NCBI GenBank assembly: GCA_012518555.1
Contig: JAAYRW010000089.1
Span: forward strand, 1 to 35,644
Reading direction: 5' to 3'
Length of the DNA: 35,644 bases
Origin: Tissierellia bacterium
GTDB lineage: Bacteria > Bacillota > Clostridia > Tissierellales > Sedimentibacteraceae
The stretch's first letter is position 1. Every line of letters begins with the position of its first letter. Below, one piece after another: positions 1 through 7,017 of the stretch. Position numbers and translations under genes: made by a program. A model generated the notes under the pieces. That model saw only the letters and a list, made by a program, of their open reading frames with translations, searched no databases and had not been told where the DNA came from.

Positions 1-1
1 A

Positions 2-781
2 TATATGTACCAGAATGGATACCGTATGATAAGTTTAAATGATTATGCTAAAGGCCAAATATATACGGAGGCAGGTTATACTCCTATAATATTAACTTTC
101 GATGATGGAAGACAAAATAATTTCAATTATATAGAAGTAAAGGGAGAAATTCAAATAGACCCTGACTGTGCAGTAGGTATTTTAGAAGAATATAAAAGTA
201 AATATCCTGACTTTAAGGTTACAGCAAGTTTCTTTCTTGGACCTAATCCTTTCGGACAGGAAGAATATGCTGAAGAAAAGCTAAGATGGCTAATTGAAAA
301 CGGCTACGATGTGGGAAATCACACTTACAGCCACCTTGAAATGGAATATTTAAACTCAGAAGAAATAGAAATTGAAATAGGTATTATTAACAATATGCTA
401 GATGAATATTTACCTACTTATACTATAGAAACCCTGGCCCTTCCTCATGGGAGCAATCCAAAAGATGAATTTATAGAATCTGTTTTAGAAGGAGAATATC
501 AAGGGGTAAATTACAAAACTATAGCCATACTTGATGTAGGCTGGAGGCCGGCTTATTCACCTTACGACATATTAACGGATTTTAACAGTCTATATCGTGT
601 AACCGCCAGCGAAATAAATGTTGATAATTGTGGGATGTACGATTATTTCAAACAATATGAAGAAAATAAACGTGAAAGATTTATAAGTGACGGTAATCCT
701 GATGTTATTACTATTCCCCAAAGACACCTTGACTACCTTAATATGGATATGGTAGCTAGTAAGTTAGTTAATGTTTATTGA
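2..781 (+). CDS. Polysaccharide deacetylase (NodB/CE4 family), 5'-truncated by the window edge
   Basis: This is the C-terminal part of a carbohydrate esterase family 4 deacetylase, enzymes that remove N- or O-acetyl groups from surface polysaccharides such as peptidoglycan. Numbering from the ATG at position 5, the metal/catalytic motif TFDDG lies at residues 31-35 and the second motif NHTYSH at 105-110. The expected catalytic base is D33 and the metal triad is D34, H106 and H110. The third family motif seems degenerate (ALPHG near residue 147). The frame is open to the window edge, so the ATG at 5 may be internal and any signal peptide or membrane anchor would lie outside the window. About 70 residues separate the two metal motifs, which is long for the family, so there is an insertion after TFDDG. 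Family assignment is firm; the substrate is inferred only. Confidence 0.85.
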   Translation, partial: YMYQNGYRMISLNDYAKGQIYTEAGYTPIILTFDDGRQNNFNYIEVKGEIQIDPDCAVGILEEYKSKYPDFKVTASFFLGPNPFGQEEYAEEKLRWLIENGYDVGNHTYSHLEMEYLNSEEIEIEIGIINNMLDEYLPTYTIETLALPHGSNPKDEFIESVLEGEYQGVNYKTIAILDVGWRPAYSPYDILTDFNSLYRVTASEINVDNCGMYDYFKQYEENKRERFISDGNPDVITIPQRHLDYLNMDMVASKLVNVY

Positions 782-853
782 CCTATGAACTATAGGGCAA
801 AATTATTATTAACGATAGTGTAGGCAAGGTTTTGGAGACTAAGTTTAGAATAA

Positions 854-883
854 TTGTTTAATATAAATACATAATGGTATATA
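854..883 (+). promoter_or_regulatory. Putative sigma-A promoter for the ferritin-like gene
   Basis: A -35 hexamer TTGTTT (854-859) lies 18 bp upstream of a -10-like TATATA (878-883), and the start codon follows about 28 bp later. The surroundings are AT-rich, so the match is only moderate. Confidence 0.4.
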
Positions 884-911
884 TAAAGTAATAATATACT
901 TGGAGGCTATT

Positions 912-1409
912 ATGTATAAGGAAGAACTATCTATTATTTCTCAAGCAATATTAAATGAAGTTGAAGGTTATGAATTTTATAAGTTGGCTAGCCAACAGGC
1001 AAGTAGTCAGGGAACTAAGGAAGCATTTTTGGAACTGGCAAATGAAGAATTAAAACATACAGATTATTTAAAGAAATTGTGGAAAAACTTAAGTGATGGT
1101 GGAGAAGTAGAAATAGAAGAAATAATTTCATCTGGGATTGAAATACCTTCACCTGAAATTTATCGCTGGGACAAAGTAGATAAGTTAAATGCAACTTTGG
1201 AAATGTCTATATTTGGTATAGCTATGCAAATGGAGAAAAACTCTATAGATTTTTACCAAGATGCTAAGGAAAAAGCAAAATCTAAATTAGGTAAAGATTT
1301 ATTCGATTTATTGATTAAGTGGGAAAGAGTCCATTTAGAACAATTTAGCAATCAATACGATTTATTGAAAAATGACTGGTGGGCAGAGCAAGGATTTGCA
1401 CCCTTTTAA
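912..1409 (+). CDS. Ferritin-like diiron protein (rubrerythrin-type fold without a rubredoxin domain)
   Basis: This is a 165-residue helical protein with two half-repeats carrying carboxylate/histidine pairs typical of diiron ferritin-like domains. The first half has E16 and E46-x-x-H49, the second E109 and E140-x-x-H143. No CxxC rubredoxin domain is present, so it is not a classical rubrerythrin. By analogy with the family it probably takes part in peroxide scavenging or iron handling in the cytoplasm of an anaerobe. The ATG at 912 is chosen because GGAGG (902-906) sits 5 nt upstream. A longer reading from a TTG at 900 would put that ribosome binding site inside the coding sequence. It is a single-gene unit, with a putative promoter upstream and a terminator-like hairpin right after the stop. 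The exact subfamily is unknown to me. Confidence 0.8.
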   Translation: MYKEELSIISQAILNEVEGYEFYKLASQQASSQGTKEAFLELANEELKHTDYLKKLWKNLSDGGEVEIEEIISSGIEIPSPEIYRWDKVDKLNATLEMSIFGIAMQMEKNSIDFYQDAKEKAKSKLGKDLFDLLIKWERVHLEQFSNQYDLLKNDWWAEQGFAPF

Positions 1410-1419
1410 TAAGAAAACT

Positions 1420-1459
1420 AAACTACCAAGAAATTTAATAACTTTGGTAGTTTGTTTTA
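1420..1459 (+). terminator. Intrinsic terminator after the ferritin-like gene
   Basis: Perfect 10-bp inverted repeat AAACTACCAA (1420-1429) / TTGGTAGTTT (1444-1453) with a 14-nt loop, followed by a T-rich tail (GTTTTATTG). Confidence 0.75.
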
Positions 1460-1499
1460 TTGTTAATTTATATACTTTTTCCGCGTGAAAACATTTCCA

Positions 1500-1528
1500 T
1501 TGAATTTAATGGAAAATTATAGTATAAT
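1500..1528 (+). promoter_or_regulatory. Sigma-A promoter for comM-dprA
   Basis: TTGAAT (1500-1505), 17-bp spacer, TATAAT (1523-1528). The start codon ATG 1557 with its GGAGGT site is 29 bp downstream. This promoter would lie inside the coding region if the longer comM reading from 1485 were used, which argues for the downstream start. Confidence 0.75.
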
Positions 1529-1556
1529 CAAAAACATTAAATTAATTGGAGGTCTT

Positions 1557-3080
1557 ATGCTTTCAATAATTAAAACCTGCGTTCTTTACGGACTGGAAGG
1601 TTATGCAATTGATGTGGAAACAGATTTAGCCGGCGGATTACCGAATTTTAACATTGTAGGTCTCCCAGATATATCTATTAAAGAATCTAAGGAAAGAGTT
1701 CGTTCAGCCATTAAAAACAGCGGTTTTAACTTTCCTGTAAGTCGCATAACCGTTAATCTTGCACCTGCCAACTTAAAAAAGGAAGGAAGTCAAATAGATT
1801 TACCTATTGCAATAGGAATACTTTCTGCTTCAAAAATAATCCAAAAAGCTCTAGATGCAGAAACCTTCATTATAGGTGAACTTTCTTTAGATGGAAGAAT
1901 TACAGCCATTGACGGTGCCTTAGCTATAGTTATATCCATGCGTAACAAGAACTTTAAACGGGCAATCGTTCCCGCAGATAATAAAGAAGAATGTGGCGCT
2001 ATTGAAGGAATTGATGTAATTCCAGTTAGTAATATTCCCCAGTTAGTAGATTTTTTAAATGGAGATATCTTTATCCAGCCTTATAAGTTTAAGTATGAAA
2101 ATCCTGATGAGGATAATTTTAAGGAAGATTTTTCAGAAATTAAAGGACAGCCTGCAATGAAGAGGGCAGTAGAAATAGCAGCAGCCGGAAATCATAACGT
2201 TTTGCTCCTTGGTGGGCCAGGCTCTGGCAAGACTATGATTGCTCAGAGGATTCCTACAATTTTGCCGGATTTAAGTTTCGAAGAATCTTTGGAAGTAACA
2301 AAAATTTACAGTATTTCAGGTTTATTAAGTAATAAGGGTTTAATTTCAAAAAGACCTTTTCGTTCACCTCATCATACTTCTTCGAGAACATCTATAGCAG
2401 GAGGAGGAAGGAAACCACGACCGGGAGAAGTGTCACTAGCTCACTGTGGAGTATTGTTTTTAGATGAAATTCCTGAATTCCCCAAAAGCGTTATAGAGGT
2501 ATTGCGTCAGCCTATGGAAGACGGTAAAATTTCAATTTCAAGAGCCAGCGGATCCTTTACTTTCCCGGCTAAATTCATGATGGTTTCAGCTATGAACCCC
2601 TGTCCCTGTGGTTACCTAGGTGATTCCACCCATGAGTGTTCCTGTACCCAAGGACAAATCGACAAATATCTTGGAAAAATTTCAGGTCCCTTGTTAAATC
2701 GTATAGATATTCAAGTAGAAGTATTACCTGTTAAATATGAAGATTTAAAAGATAAGAGAGAAGAAGAAAGGTCTAAGGAAATTAAAAAAAGAATTGTAGA
2801 GGCTCGCCTTATTCAAATGGAAAGATACAAACACATGGGAATTCTAACTAATTCTGAACTATCTACTAAGGGAATTAAAAAATATTGCAAGGTAAATAAA
2901 GAAGCGGAAACTTTATTAAAGGATGCTTTTGAGCTTTTAGGTTTAAGTGCCAGAGCATATAATAAAATTCTTAAAGTTTCCAGAACTATAGCAGATTTAG
3001 AAAAATGTAAAAATATTGAAACTAAACATATTGCAGAAGCCATACAGTACAGAAGTTTAGATAGAAAATACTGGAGGTAG
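1557..3080 (+). CDS. comM: YifB/ComM family Mg-chelatase-like AAA+ ATPase
   Basis: This is a 507-residue protein of the ComM/YifB family. In transformable bacteria ComM is a hexameric helicase that promotes branch migration during uptake of single-stranded DNA. It has an N-terminal Lon-protease-like domain (start MLSIIKTCVLYGLEGYAIDV), an AAA+ module with Walker A GGPGSGKT at residues 219-226 and the Walker B stretch VLFLDEIPEF, then a Cys cluster (NPCPCGYLGD, CSCTQG) and a Mg-chelatase C-terminal domain. The length is normal for the family. The ATG at 1557 is chosen because it has a GGAGGT site and because a promoter lies upstream of it, inside the 24-codon extension that a 1485 start would add. 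The gene is followed after one base by dprA, the other DNA-processing gene it usually accompanies. Confidence 0.95.
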   Translation: MLSIIKTCVLYGLEGYAIDVETDLAGGLPNFNIVGLPDISIKESKERVRSAIKNSGFNFPVSRITVNLAPANLKKEGSQIDLPIAIGILSASKIIQKALDAETFIIGELSLDGRITAIDGALAIVISMRNKNFKRAIVPADNKEECGAIEGIDVIPVSNIPQLVDFLNGDIFIQPYKFKYENPDEDNFKEDFSEIKGQPAMKRAVEIAAAGNHNVLLLGGPGSGKTMIAQRIPTILPDLSFEESLEVTKIYSISGLLSNKGLISKRPFRSPHHTSSRTSIAGGGRKPRPGEVSLAHCGVLFLDEIPEFPKSVIEVLRQPMEDGKISISRASGSFTFPAKFMMVSAMNPCPCGYLGDSTHECSCTQGQIDKYLGKISGPLLNRIDIQVEVLPVKYEDLKDKREEERSKEIKKRIVEARLIQMERYKHMGILTNSELSTKGIKKYCKVNKEAETLLKDAFELLGLSARAYNKILKVSRTIADLEKCKNIETKHIAEAIQYRSLDRKYWR

Positions 3081-3081
3081 C

Positions 3082-4179
3082 ATGGAAAGTTTAAATATTA
3101 ATCAAATAACTTTAGCCTGGCTTAATTCAGCCAAAGGTATTTCAAGGGGTAAGATATTAAAACTGTTAGAATACTTTGGATCTGTAGAAGAACTGTGGGA
3201 TAACTTTGAAGGTGAAAAATATAATTTAAGTTTAAGGCCGGAAACAATAAGCTATCTTTCCCAAAGTAAAAATAACTTCCAAGAAAAATTACTGGAAAGA
3301 CTAAGAATTGAAAAAGCTAAGCTTGTAACTGTTTTTGATGAGGAATATCCTAAGAAACTAAAGGAAATTGACGGTCCTCCATATATATTGTACTATAAAG
3401 GAAGTTTAGAAAAAATTAATAATATTTCTATTGCTGTAGTAGGCTCCCGAAAAGCTACTGCCTACGGAAAATGGTGTGCCCAAAAACTTACCCATGAACT
3501 TGCGGAGATAGGTGTAAACATAGTAAGCGGCTTGGCGGTAGGAATTGACAGCATTGCTCATAAAGCCGCCTTAGAAGCAGGTGCAAATACCTACGGAGTA
3601 ATCGGATGTGGCATAAATGTAGTTTATCCTAAGAGAAATGCAGAAATGTATAGACAAATAATTGAAAAAGGAGGGGCTGTTATTTCAGAATACTACTTTA
3701 ACATACAGCCCTTTGCCTATAACTTTCATGACAGGAACAGAATAATCAGCGGTCTTTCGGAAGGGGTATTAGTAATAGAAGCACAGGAAAGAAGTGGCAC
3801 CTTAATAACTGCCGGCCATGCTGCAAACCAAGGAAGGGAAATTTTCGCTGTCCCGGGAAATATAGACAGTCTATATAGCAAAGCTACTAACGGACTTATA
3901 AGAGATGGTGCTAAACTTACTGCTTCCATCGATGATATAGTTGAAGAAATACTTGAATTAAAAGTTAGAGTGAGAAAACAAAATAATATAGATTATAGTA
4001 AATTATCGGATAATCAAAAGAAAATAATTGCCTGTATTAAATCCGGATTCAGTACAATAGATGAATTAGAACAGAACACCAATATACAAACCGGTGAATT
4101 ATTAAGCCAATTAACATTATTGGAAATGAAGGGGATTATTACTCAAACACCAAATAAATTTCTTCTTAACAGACCATAA
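3082..4179 (+). CDS. dprA: DNA processing protein DprA (Smf), RecA loader
   Basis: DprA binds incoming single-stranded DNA and loads RecA during transformation; it also occurs widely in bacteria with no known competence. The 365-residue protein has an N-terminal helix-hairpin-helix-like segment (about residues 1-75). The Rossmann core follows, with VVGSRKAT from residue 119, SGLAVGID at 152-159, GCGINVVYP, and the downstream ERSGTLITAGHAANQGREI and AVPG motifs. A winged-helix C-terminal domain occupies about residues 295-365. The ribosome binding site CTGGAGGTAG overlaps the comM stop codon, so the two genes are translationally coupled. The gene usually found next, topA, is absent; the next gene is an aldehyde dehydrogenase. 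Confidence 0.96.
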   Translation: MESLNINQITLAWLNSAKGISRGKILKLLEYFGSVEELWDNFEGEKYNLSLRPETISYLSQSKNNFQEKLLERLRIEKAKLVTVFDEEYPKKLKEIDGPPYILYYKGSLEKINNISIAVVGSRKATAYGKWCAQKLTHELAEIGVNIVSGLAVGIDSIAHKAALEAGANTYGVIGCGINVVYPKRNAEMYRQIIEKGGAVISEYYFNIQPFAYNFHDRNRIISGLSEGVLVIEAQERSGTLITAGHAANQGREIFAVPGNIDSLYSKATNGLIRDGAKLTASIDDIVEEILELKVRVRKQNNIDYSKLSDNQKKIIACIKSGFSTIDELEQNTNIQTGELLSQLTLLEMKGIITQTPNKFLLNRP

Positions 4180-4327
4180 TGGTTATCATTAACACTCTAA
4201 AATAAGAGTGTAGAATAAGAGTAACATTTAGAAGGTAAGTAACAGTGGCAGTCCCGGAAATACCCCGAGAAAAGTAAGTATAGAACAAATAATTCAAATT
4301 ACAGAGAATCATTATAAGGAGGAAAAA
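4180..4327 (+). promoter_or_regulatory. dprA / aldehyde dehydrogenase intergenic leader with a small hairpin
   Basis: A 7-bp inverted repeat ACACTCT (4192-4198) / AGAGTGT (4205-4211) with a 6-nt loop follows dprA, but no T tract comes after it, so it is a poor terminator. The stretch at about 4244-4275 is GC-richer than the rest and contains CAGTCCCGG and ACCCCGAG, which could pair weakly. I do not recognise a riboswitch class. The ribosome binding site AAGGAGG stands just before the ATG at 4328. Confidence 0.35.
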
Positions 4328-5707
4328 ATGAAGGCAAAAGATTATGTAGCATCATTAATTGAAAGAGCAAGAAAGGCACAAGAAATAGCAGAAGGTTTCG
4401 ACCAGGAAAGAGTAGACCATTTAACTAAAGCCATAGTATGGAATATAGTTAAACATGAAAATGCAGATAAAATTTCAAAATTAGCAGTAGAAGAAACCCA
4501 GTATGGATACTACGATGCCAAGTATGCAAAGCTTATGACTAAACTTAAAGGTGCCTTAAGAGATATGCAGGGCAAAAAAAGCATGGGTATTATCGAAAGG
4601 AATGAAGAAAAGGGAATCGTTAAAATTGCTAAACCGGTTGGAGTTTTAGGAGCGATTATTCCTGTTACAAATCCCGAAGCAACTCCTGTATTAAAAGCTG
4701 TAATGGCAGTTAAAACAAGGAATGCCATAGTAATGTCACCCCATCCAAAATCTAAGAAAACCAATACATTTATAGTAAATATTATAAGAGAGGTATTGAA
4801 AAAATACCATGCACCGGAAGACTTAGTAATAGCTATTGAAGAGCCTACATTAGATATATCTCAAGAACTTATGAAACAAAGTGATTTAGTATTGGCAACA
4901 GGGGGAAGCGGCCTTGTTAAAGCTGCTTATACGTCAGGAACTCCCGCCTATGGTGTAGGGGTAGGAAATGCGGTTGTGGTAGTGGACGAAACTGCCGATG
5001 TAAAAGATGCTGCCGATAAAGTAATGAGAAGCAAGACCTTTGACTATGCAACAAGCTGTTCTGCGGAAAATTCATTAGTTATTCAGGAAGGTATCTATGA
5101 TAGTATGATAGAGGCTTTAAAAGAAGTAGGAGGCTACCTCTTAACTCCAGAAGAAAAGGCGCTAATGCAGTCTAAAATGTGGAAAGATGGTGTTTTAGCT
5201 AGGGAAATAGTAGCCCAGCCTGCCAGAAAAATTGCTGAATTTATAGGTTTTACTATTCCTGAAGATAGAAAGTTCCTCATGGTGGAAGAAGAGGGCGTAG
5301 GCAAAGAATATCCCTTCTCCGGAGAAAAGCTTTCAGTAACAGTTACACTCTTTAAATATAAAGAATTCCAAGAGGCAATCGATAAGGTTAATGAAATTAC
5401 CGACTACCAAGGAAAAGGACACTCTTGTGGTATCCATTCAACTAAGGAAGACCATATTATTGAATATGCTTTAAAAACAAAGACTAGCCGACTAATGGTA
5501 AGGCAACCTCAAGCTCTTGCTAATAGTGGAGCCTGGACAAACGGTATGCCTATGACCCTTAGCTTAGGTTGCGGAACTTGGGGTGGAAATATATCCAGCG
5601 ACAATATAACTTGGGAAAAACTTCTTAACATTACCTGGGTATCATACCCAATAGAGTCAACTCAGCCTACAGATGAAGAGTTGTTTGGAGATGTAATGTA
5701 TGAATAA
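4328..5707 (+). CDS. CoA-acylating aldehyde dehydrogenase (EutE/PduP/SauS-like)
   Basis: This is a 459-residue member of the acylating aldehyde dehydrogenase group, which interconverts an aldehyde and its acyl-CoA with NAD(P)H through a cysteine thioester. The probable nucleophile is C244 in the segment YATSCSAENS. The nucleotide-binding part carries PVTNPEATP and the ATGGSGLV stretch. No N-terminal microcompartment-targeting extension is seen, and no shell-protein genes are nearby, so a free cytosolic enzyme is likely. With acetate kinase and a secondary alcohol dehydrogenase also in the window, acetyl-CoA/acetaldehyde conversion is reasonable. The sequence also resembles the sulfoacetaldehyde dehydrogenase branch (SauS), so the substrate remains open. 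Only a weak 6-bp hairpin (5706-5721) overlaps the stop codon. Confidence 0.85.
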   Translation: MKAKDYVASLIERARKAQEIAEGFDQERVDHLTKAIVWNIVKHENADKISKLAVEETQYGYYDAKYAKLMTKLKGALRDMQGKKSMGIIERNEEKGIVKIAKPVGVLGAIIPVTNPEATPVLKAVMAVKTRNAIVMSPHPKSKKTNTFIVNIIREVLKKYHAPEDLVIAIEEPTLDISQELMKQSDLVLATGGSGLVKAAYTSGTPAYGVGVGNAVVVVDETADVKDAADKVMRSKTFDYATSCSAENSLVIQEGIYDSMIEALKEVGGYLLTPEEKALMQSKMWKDGVLAREIVAQPARKIAEFIGFTIPEDRKFLMVEEEGVGKEYPFSGEKLSVTVTLFKYKEFQEAIDKVNEITDYQGKGHSCGIHSTKEDHIIEYALKTKTSRLMVRQPQALANSGAWTNGMPMTLSLGCGTWGGNISSDNITWEKLLNITWVSYPIESTQPTDEELFGDVMYE

Positions 5708-5833
5708 GTCTTTATAGACTTGTTAATTTGAGTTTAAGGGTAGGTTTAGCTATGCTTTAATCTTTTTCTTAAATTTGTGAATAATACTATACTATAATCA
5801 AATAATATTGACAAAAGTTAAAGGAGATATTAC

Positions 5834-6001
5834 ATGGCTAAAAACAAATATAAAGAAAAGCATATGGCAAAGCCTATAGAAAATCACGCTACGGCTGCCT
5901 GGGCAAATCGTAGCAAGACTAAATCAGTTTCAAAAGTTAATTTACCAGATGAAGAGCAAGTAAGTAATGCTAAAGAATATGTAGATGAAAATCAAAAATA
6001 A
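5834..6001 (+). CDS. Small DUF3787-type putative spore protein (55 aa)
   Basis: A 55-residue, highly charged protein without membrane segments starts at an ATG preceded by AAAGGAG (5820-5826). It is lysine-rich at the N-terminus, with a central TAAWANRSKT segment and a tail with LPDEEQVSNAKEYVDENQK. This layout (AAWAN, then V-x-LPDEE, then AKE-x-VDENQK) matches my recollection of the DUF3787 family, also called the CDIF630_02480 spore-protein family, found in endospore-forming clostridia. If right, it is a spore-associated protein of unknown biochemical role. It stands alone, separated from the aldehyde dehydrogenase by 126 nt and followed directly by a terminator. The coding call is firm from the ribosome binding site and terminator; the family name is moderately sure. 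Confidence 0.7.
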   Translation: MAKNKYKEKHMAKPIENHATAAWANRSKTKSVSKVNLPDEEQVSNAKEYVDENQK

Positions 6002-6002
6002 G

Positions 6003-6023
6003 GGAAGGCACCAGCCTTCCTTT
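6003..6023. terminator. Bidirectional intrinsic terminator between convergent genes
   Basis: Perfect stem GGAAGGC (6003-6009) / GCCTTCC (6014-6020) with loop ACCA, followed by TTT on the plus strand. On the minus strand the same stem is followed by CTTATTTTTG, so it serves both the small spore-type gene and the PFOR gene. Confidence 0.8.
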
Positions 6024-6024
6024 G

Positions 6025-7017
6025 TTATAGCACTTGATGTTCCGATAATTGTTTATACTTCCTATACCTTTCCTCTGCATGCTTACTTGAAATTTCAAAC
6101 ATTTCATCGGCAATTTCAGGAAATATATTCATTAGCTGAGAATATCGAATTTCACCCTTAATGAATTCTTTGTAACTTGCCTTAGGTTCTTTTGAGTCTA
6201 ATAAGAAAGGATTCTTACCTTCTTCTTTCAGTTGGGGATTGTATCTGTACAAATGCCAGTATCCTGCTTCCACAGCCTTTTTTTCTTCAGCAATACTAGT
6301 TCCCATACCTGTTTTAATACCGTGGTTTATACAGGGTGAATAAGCAATAATTAAGGATGGTCCTTTGTAATTTTCAGCTTCTTTTATTGCTTTTACCGTA
6401 TGGTTCATATCTGCTCCCATGGCTATTTGTGCTACATATACGTAGCCGTAGGTCATAGCGATGAGGCCTAAGTCTTTCTTCCTGATTTTTTTGCCTGCTG
6501 CGGCAAATTTGACCACAGCTGCTGCCGGTGTTGCTTTAGAACATTGGCCTCCCGTGTTTGAATAAACTTCAGTATCCATTACTAAAATATTTATATCTTC
6601 CCCAGATGCCAATACATGGTCTAAACCGCCATAACCTATATCGTAAGCCCAACCATCGCCACCAAAAGCCCAAACAGATTTCTTAATTAAATGGTCTTTA
6701 AGTTCTATTATTTCTTCTATTGTTTTATTTTCCTTGTATTTATTCTTATCTAGCAAAGGAAGTATATTTTCTGTAGCTGCTTTAGAACCTTCTCCACTAT
6801 GGAAGTTATCTATCCAATCCTTAAAAGCCGCTTTTAATTCATGGTCTATATTTGAATTAATTGCTTCCTCCATTAATGAAGATAATCTTTCTCTTTTTTG
6901 CTTTACTCCAATTTGTAATCCCAATCCAAACTCTGCGGCATCTTCAAACAAAGGGTTAATCCACGCAGGACCTCGTCCTTCGGCATTAGTAGAATAAGGC
7001 ATGGAAGGAGCATACAA
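6025..7017 (-). CDS. nifJ: C-terminal PFOR reading frame (thiamine diphosphate domain, partial)
   Basis: This frame opens at a TTG (7017) without a ribosome binding site of its own; a TGA lies two codons upstream, so it cannot be extended. It encodes the rest of the thiamine-diphosphate domain: NAEGRGPAW near residue 11, GGDGWAYDIGYGG around 119-131 and NTGGQ at 154-158, which together bind Mg-thiamine diphosphate. The late SPCINHG segment supplies the fourth proximal-cluster cysteine. The other three proximal-cluster cysteines are in the missing part. Independent translation is unlikely; it is best read as the 3' half of the broken gene. Confidence 0.7.
   Translation of the reverse strand: MYAPSMPYSTNAEGRGPAWINPLFEDAAEFGLGLQIGVKQKRERLSSLMEEAINSNIDHELKAAFKDWIDNFHSGEGSKAATENILPLLDKNKYKENKTIEEIIELKDHLIKKSVWAFGGDGWAYDIGYGGLDHVLASGEDINILVMDTEVYSNTGGQCSKATPAAAVVKFAAAGKKIRKKDLGLIAMTYGYVYVAQIAMGADMNHTVKAIKEAENYKGPSLIIAYSPCINHGIKTGMGTSIAEEKKAVEAGYWHLYRYNPQLKEEGKNPFLLDSKEPKASYKEFIKGEIRYSQLMNIFPEIADEMFEISSKHAEERYRKYKQLSEHQVL

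Noticed and set aside
1485..1556. 24-codon N-terminal extension of comM
   Set aside because: A good sigma-A promoter lies inside it and the conserved protein begins at the ATG 1557, which has its own ribosome binding site.
6903..7017. Programmed ribosomal frameshift in PFOR
   Set aside because: The two frames do not join two adjacent parts of the protein; a long conserved segment is missing, so a frameshift alone cannot restore it.
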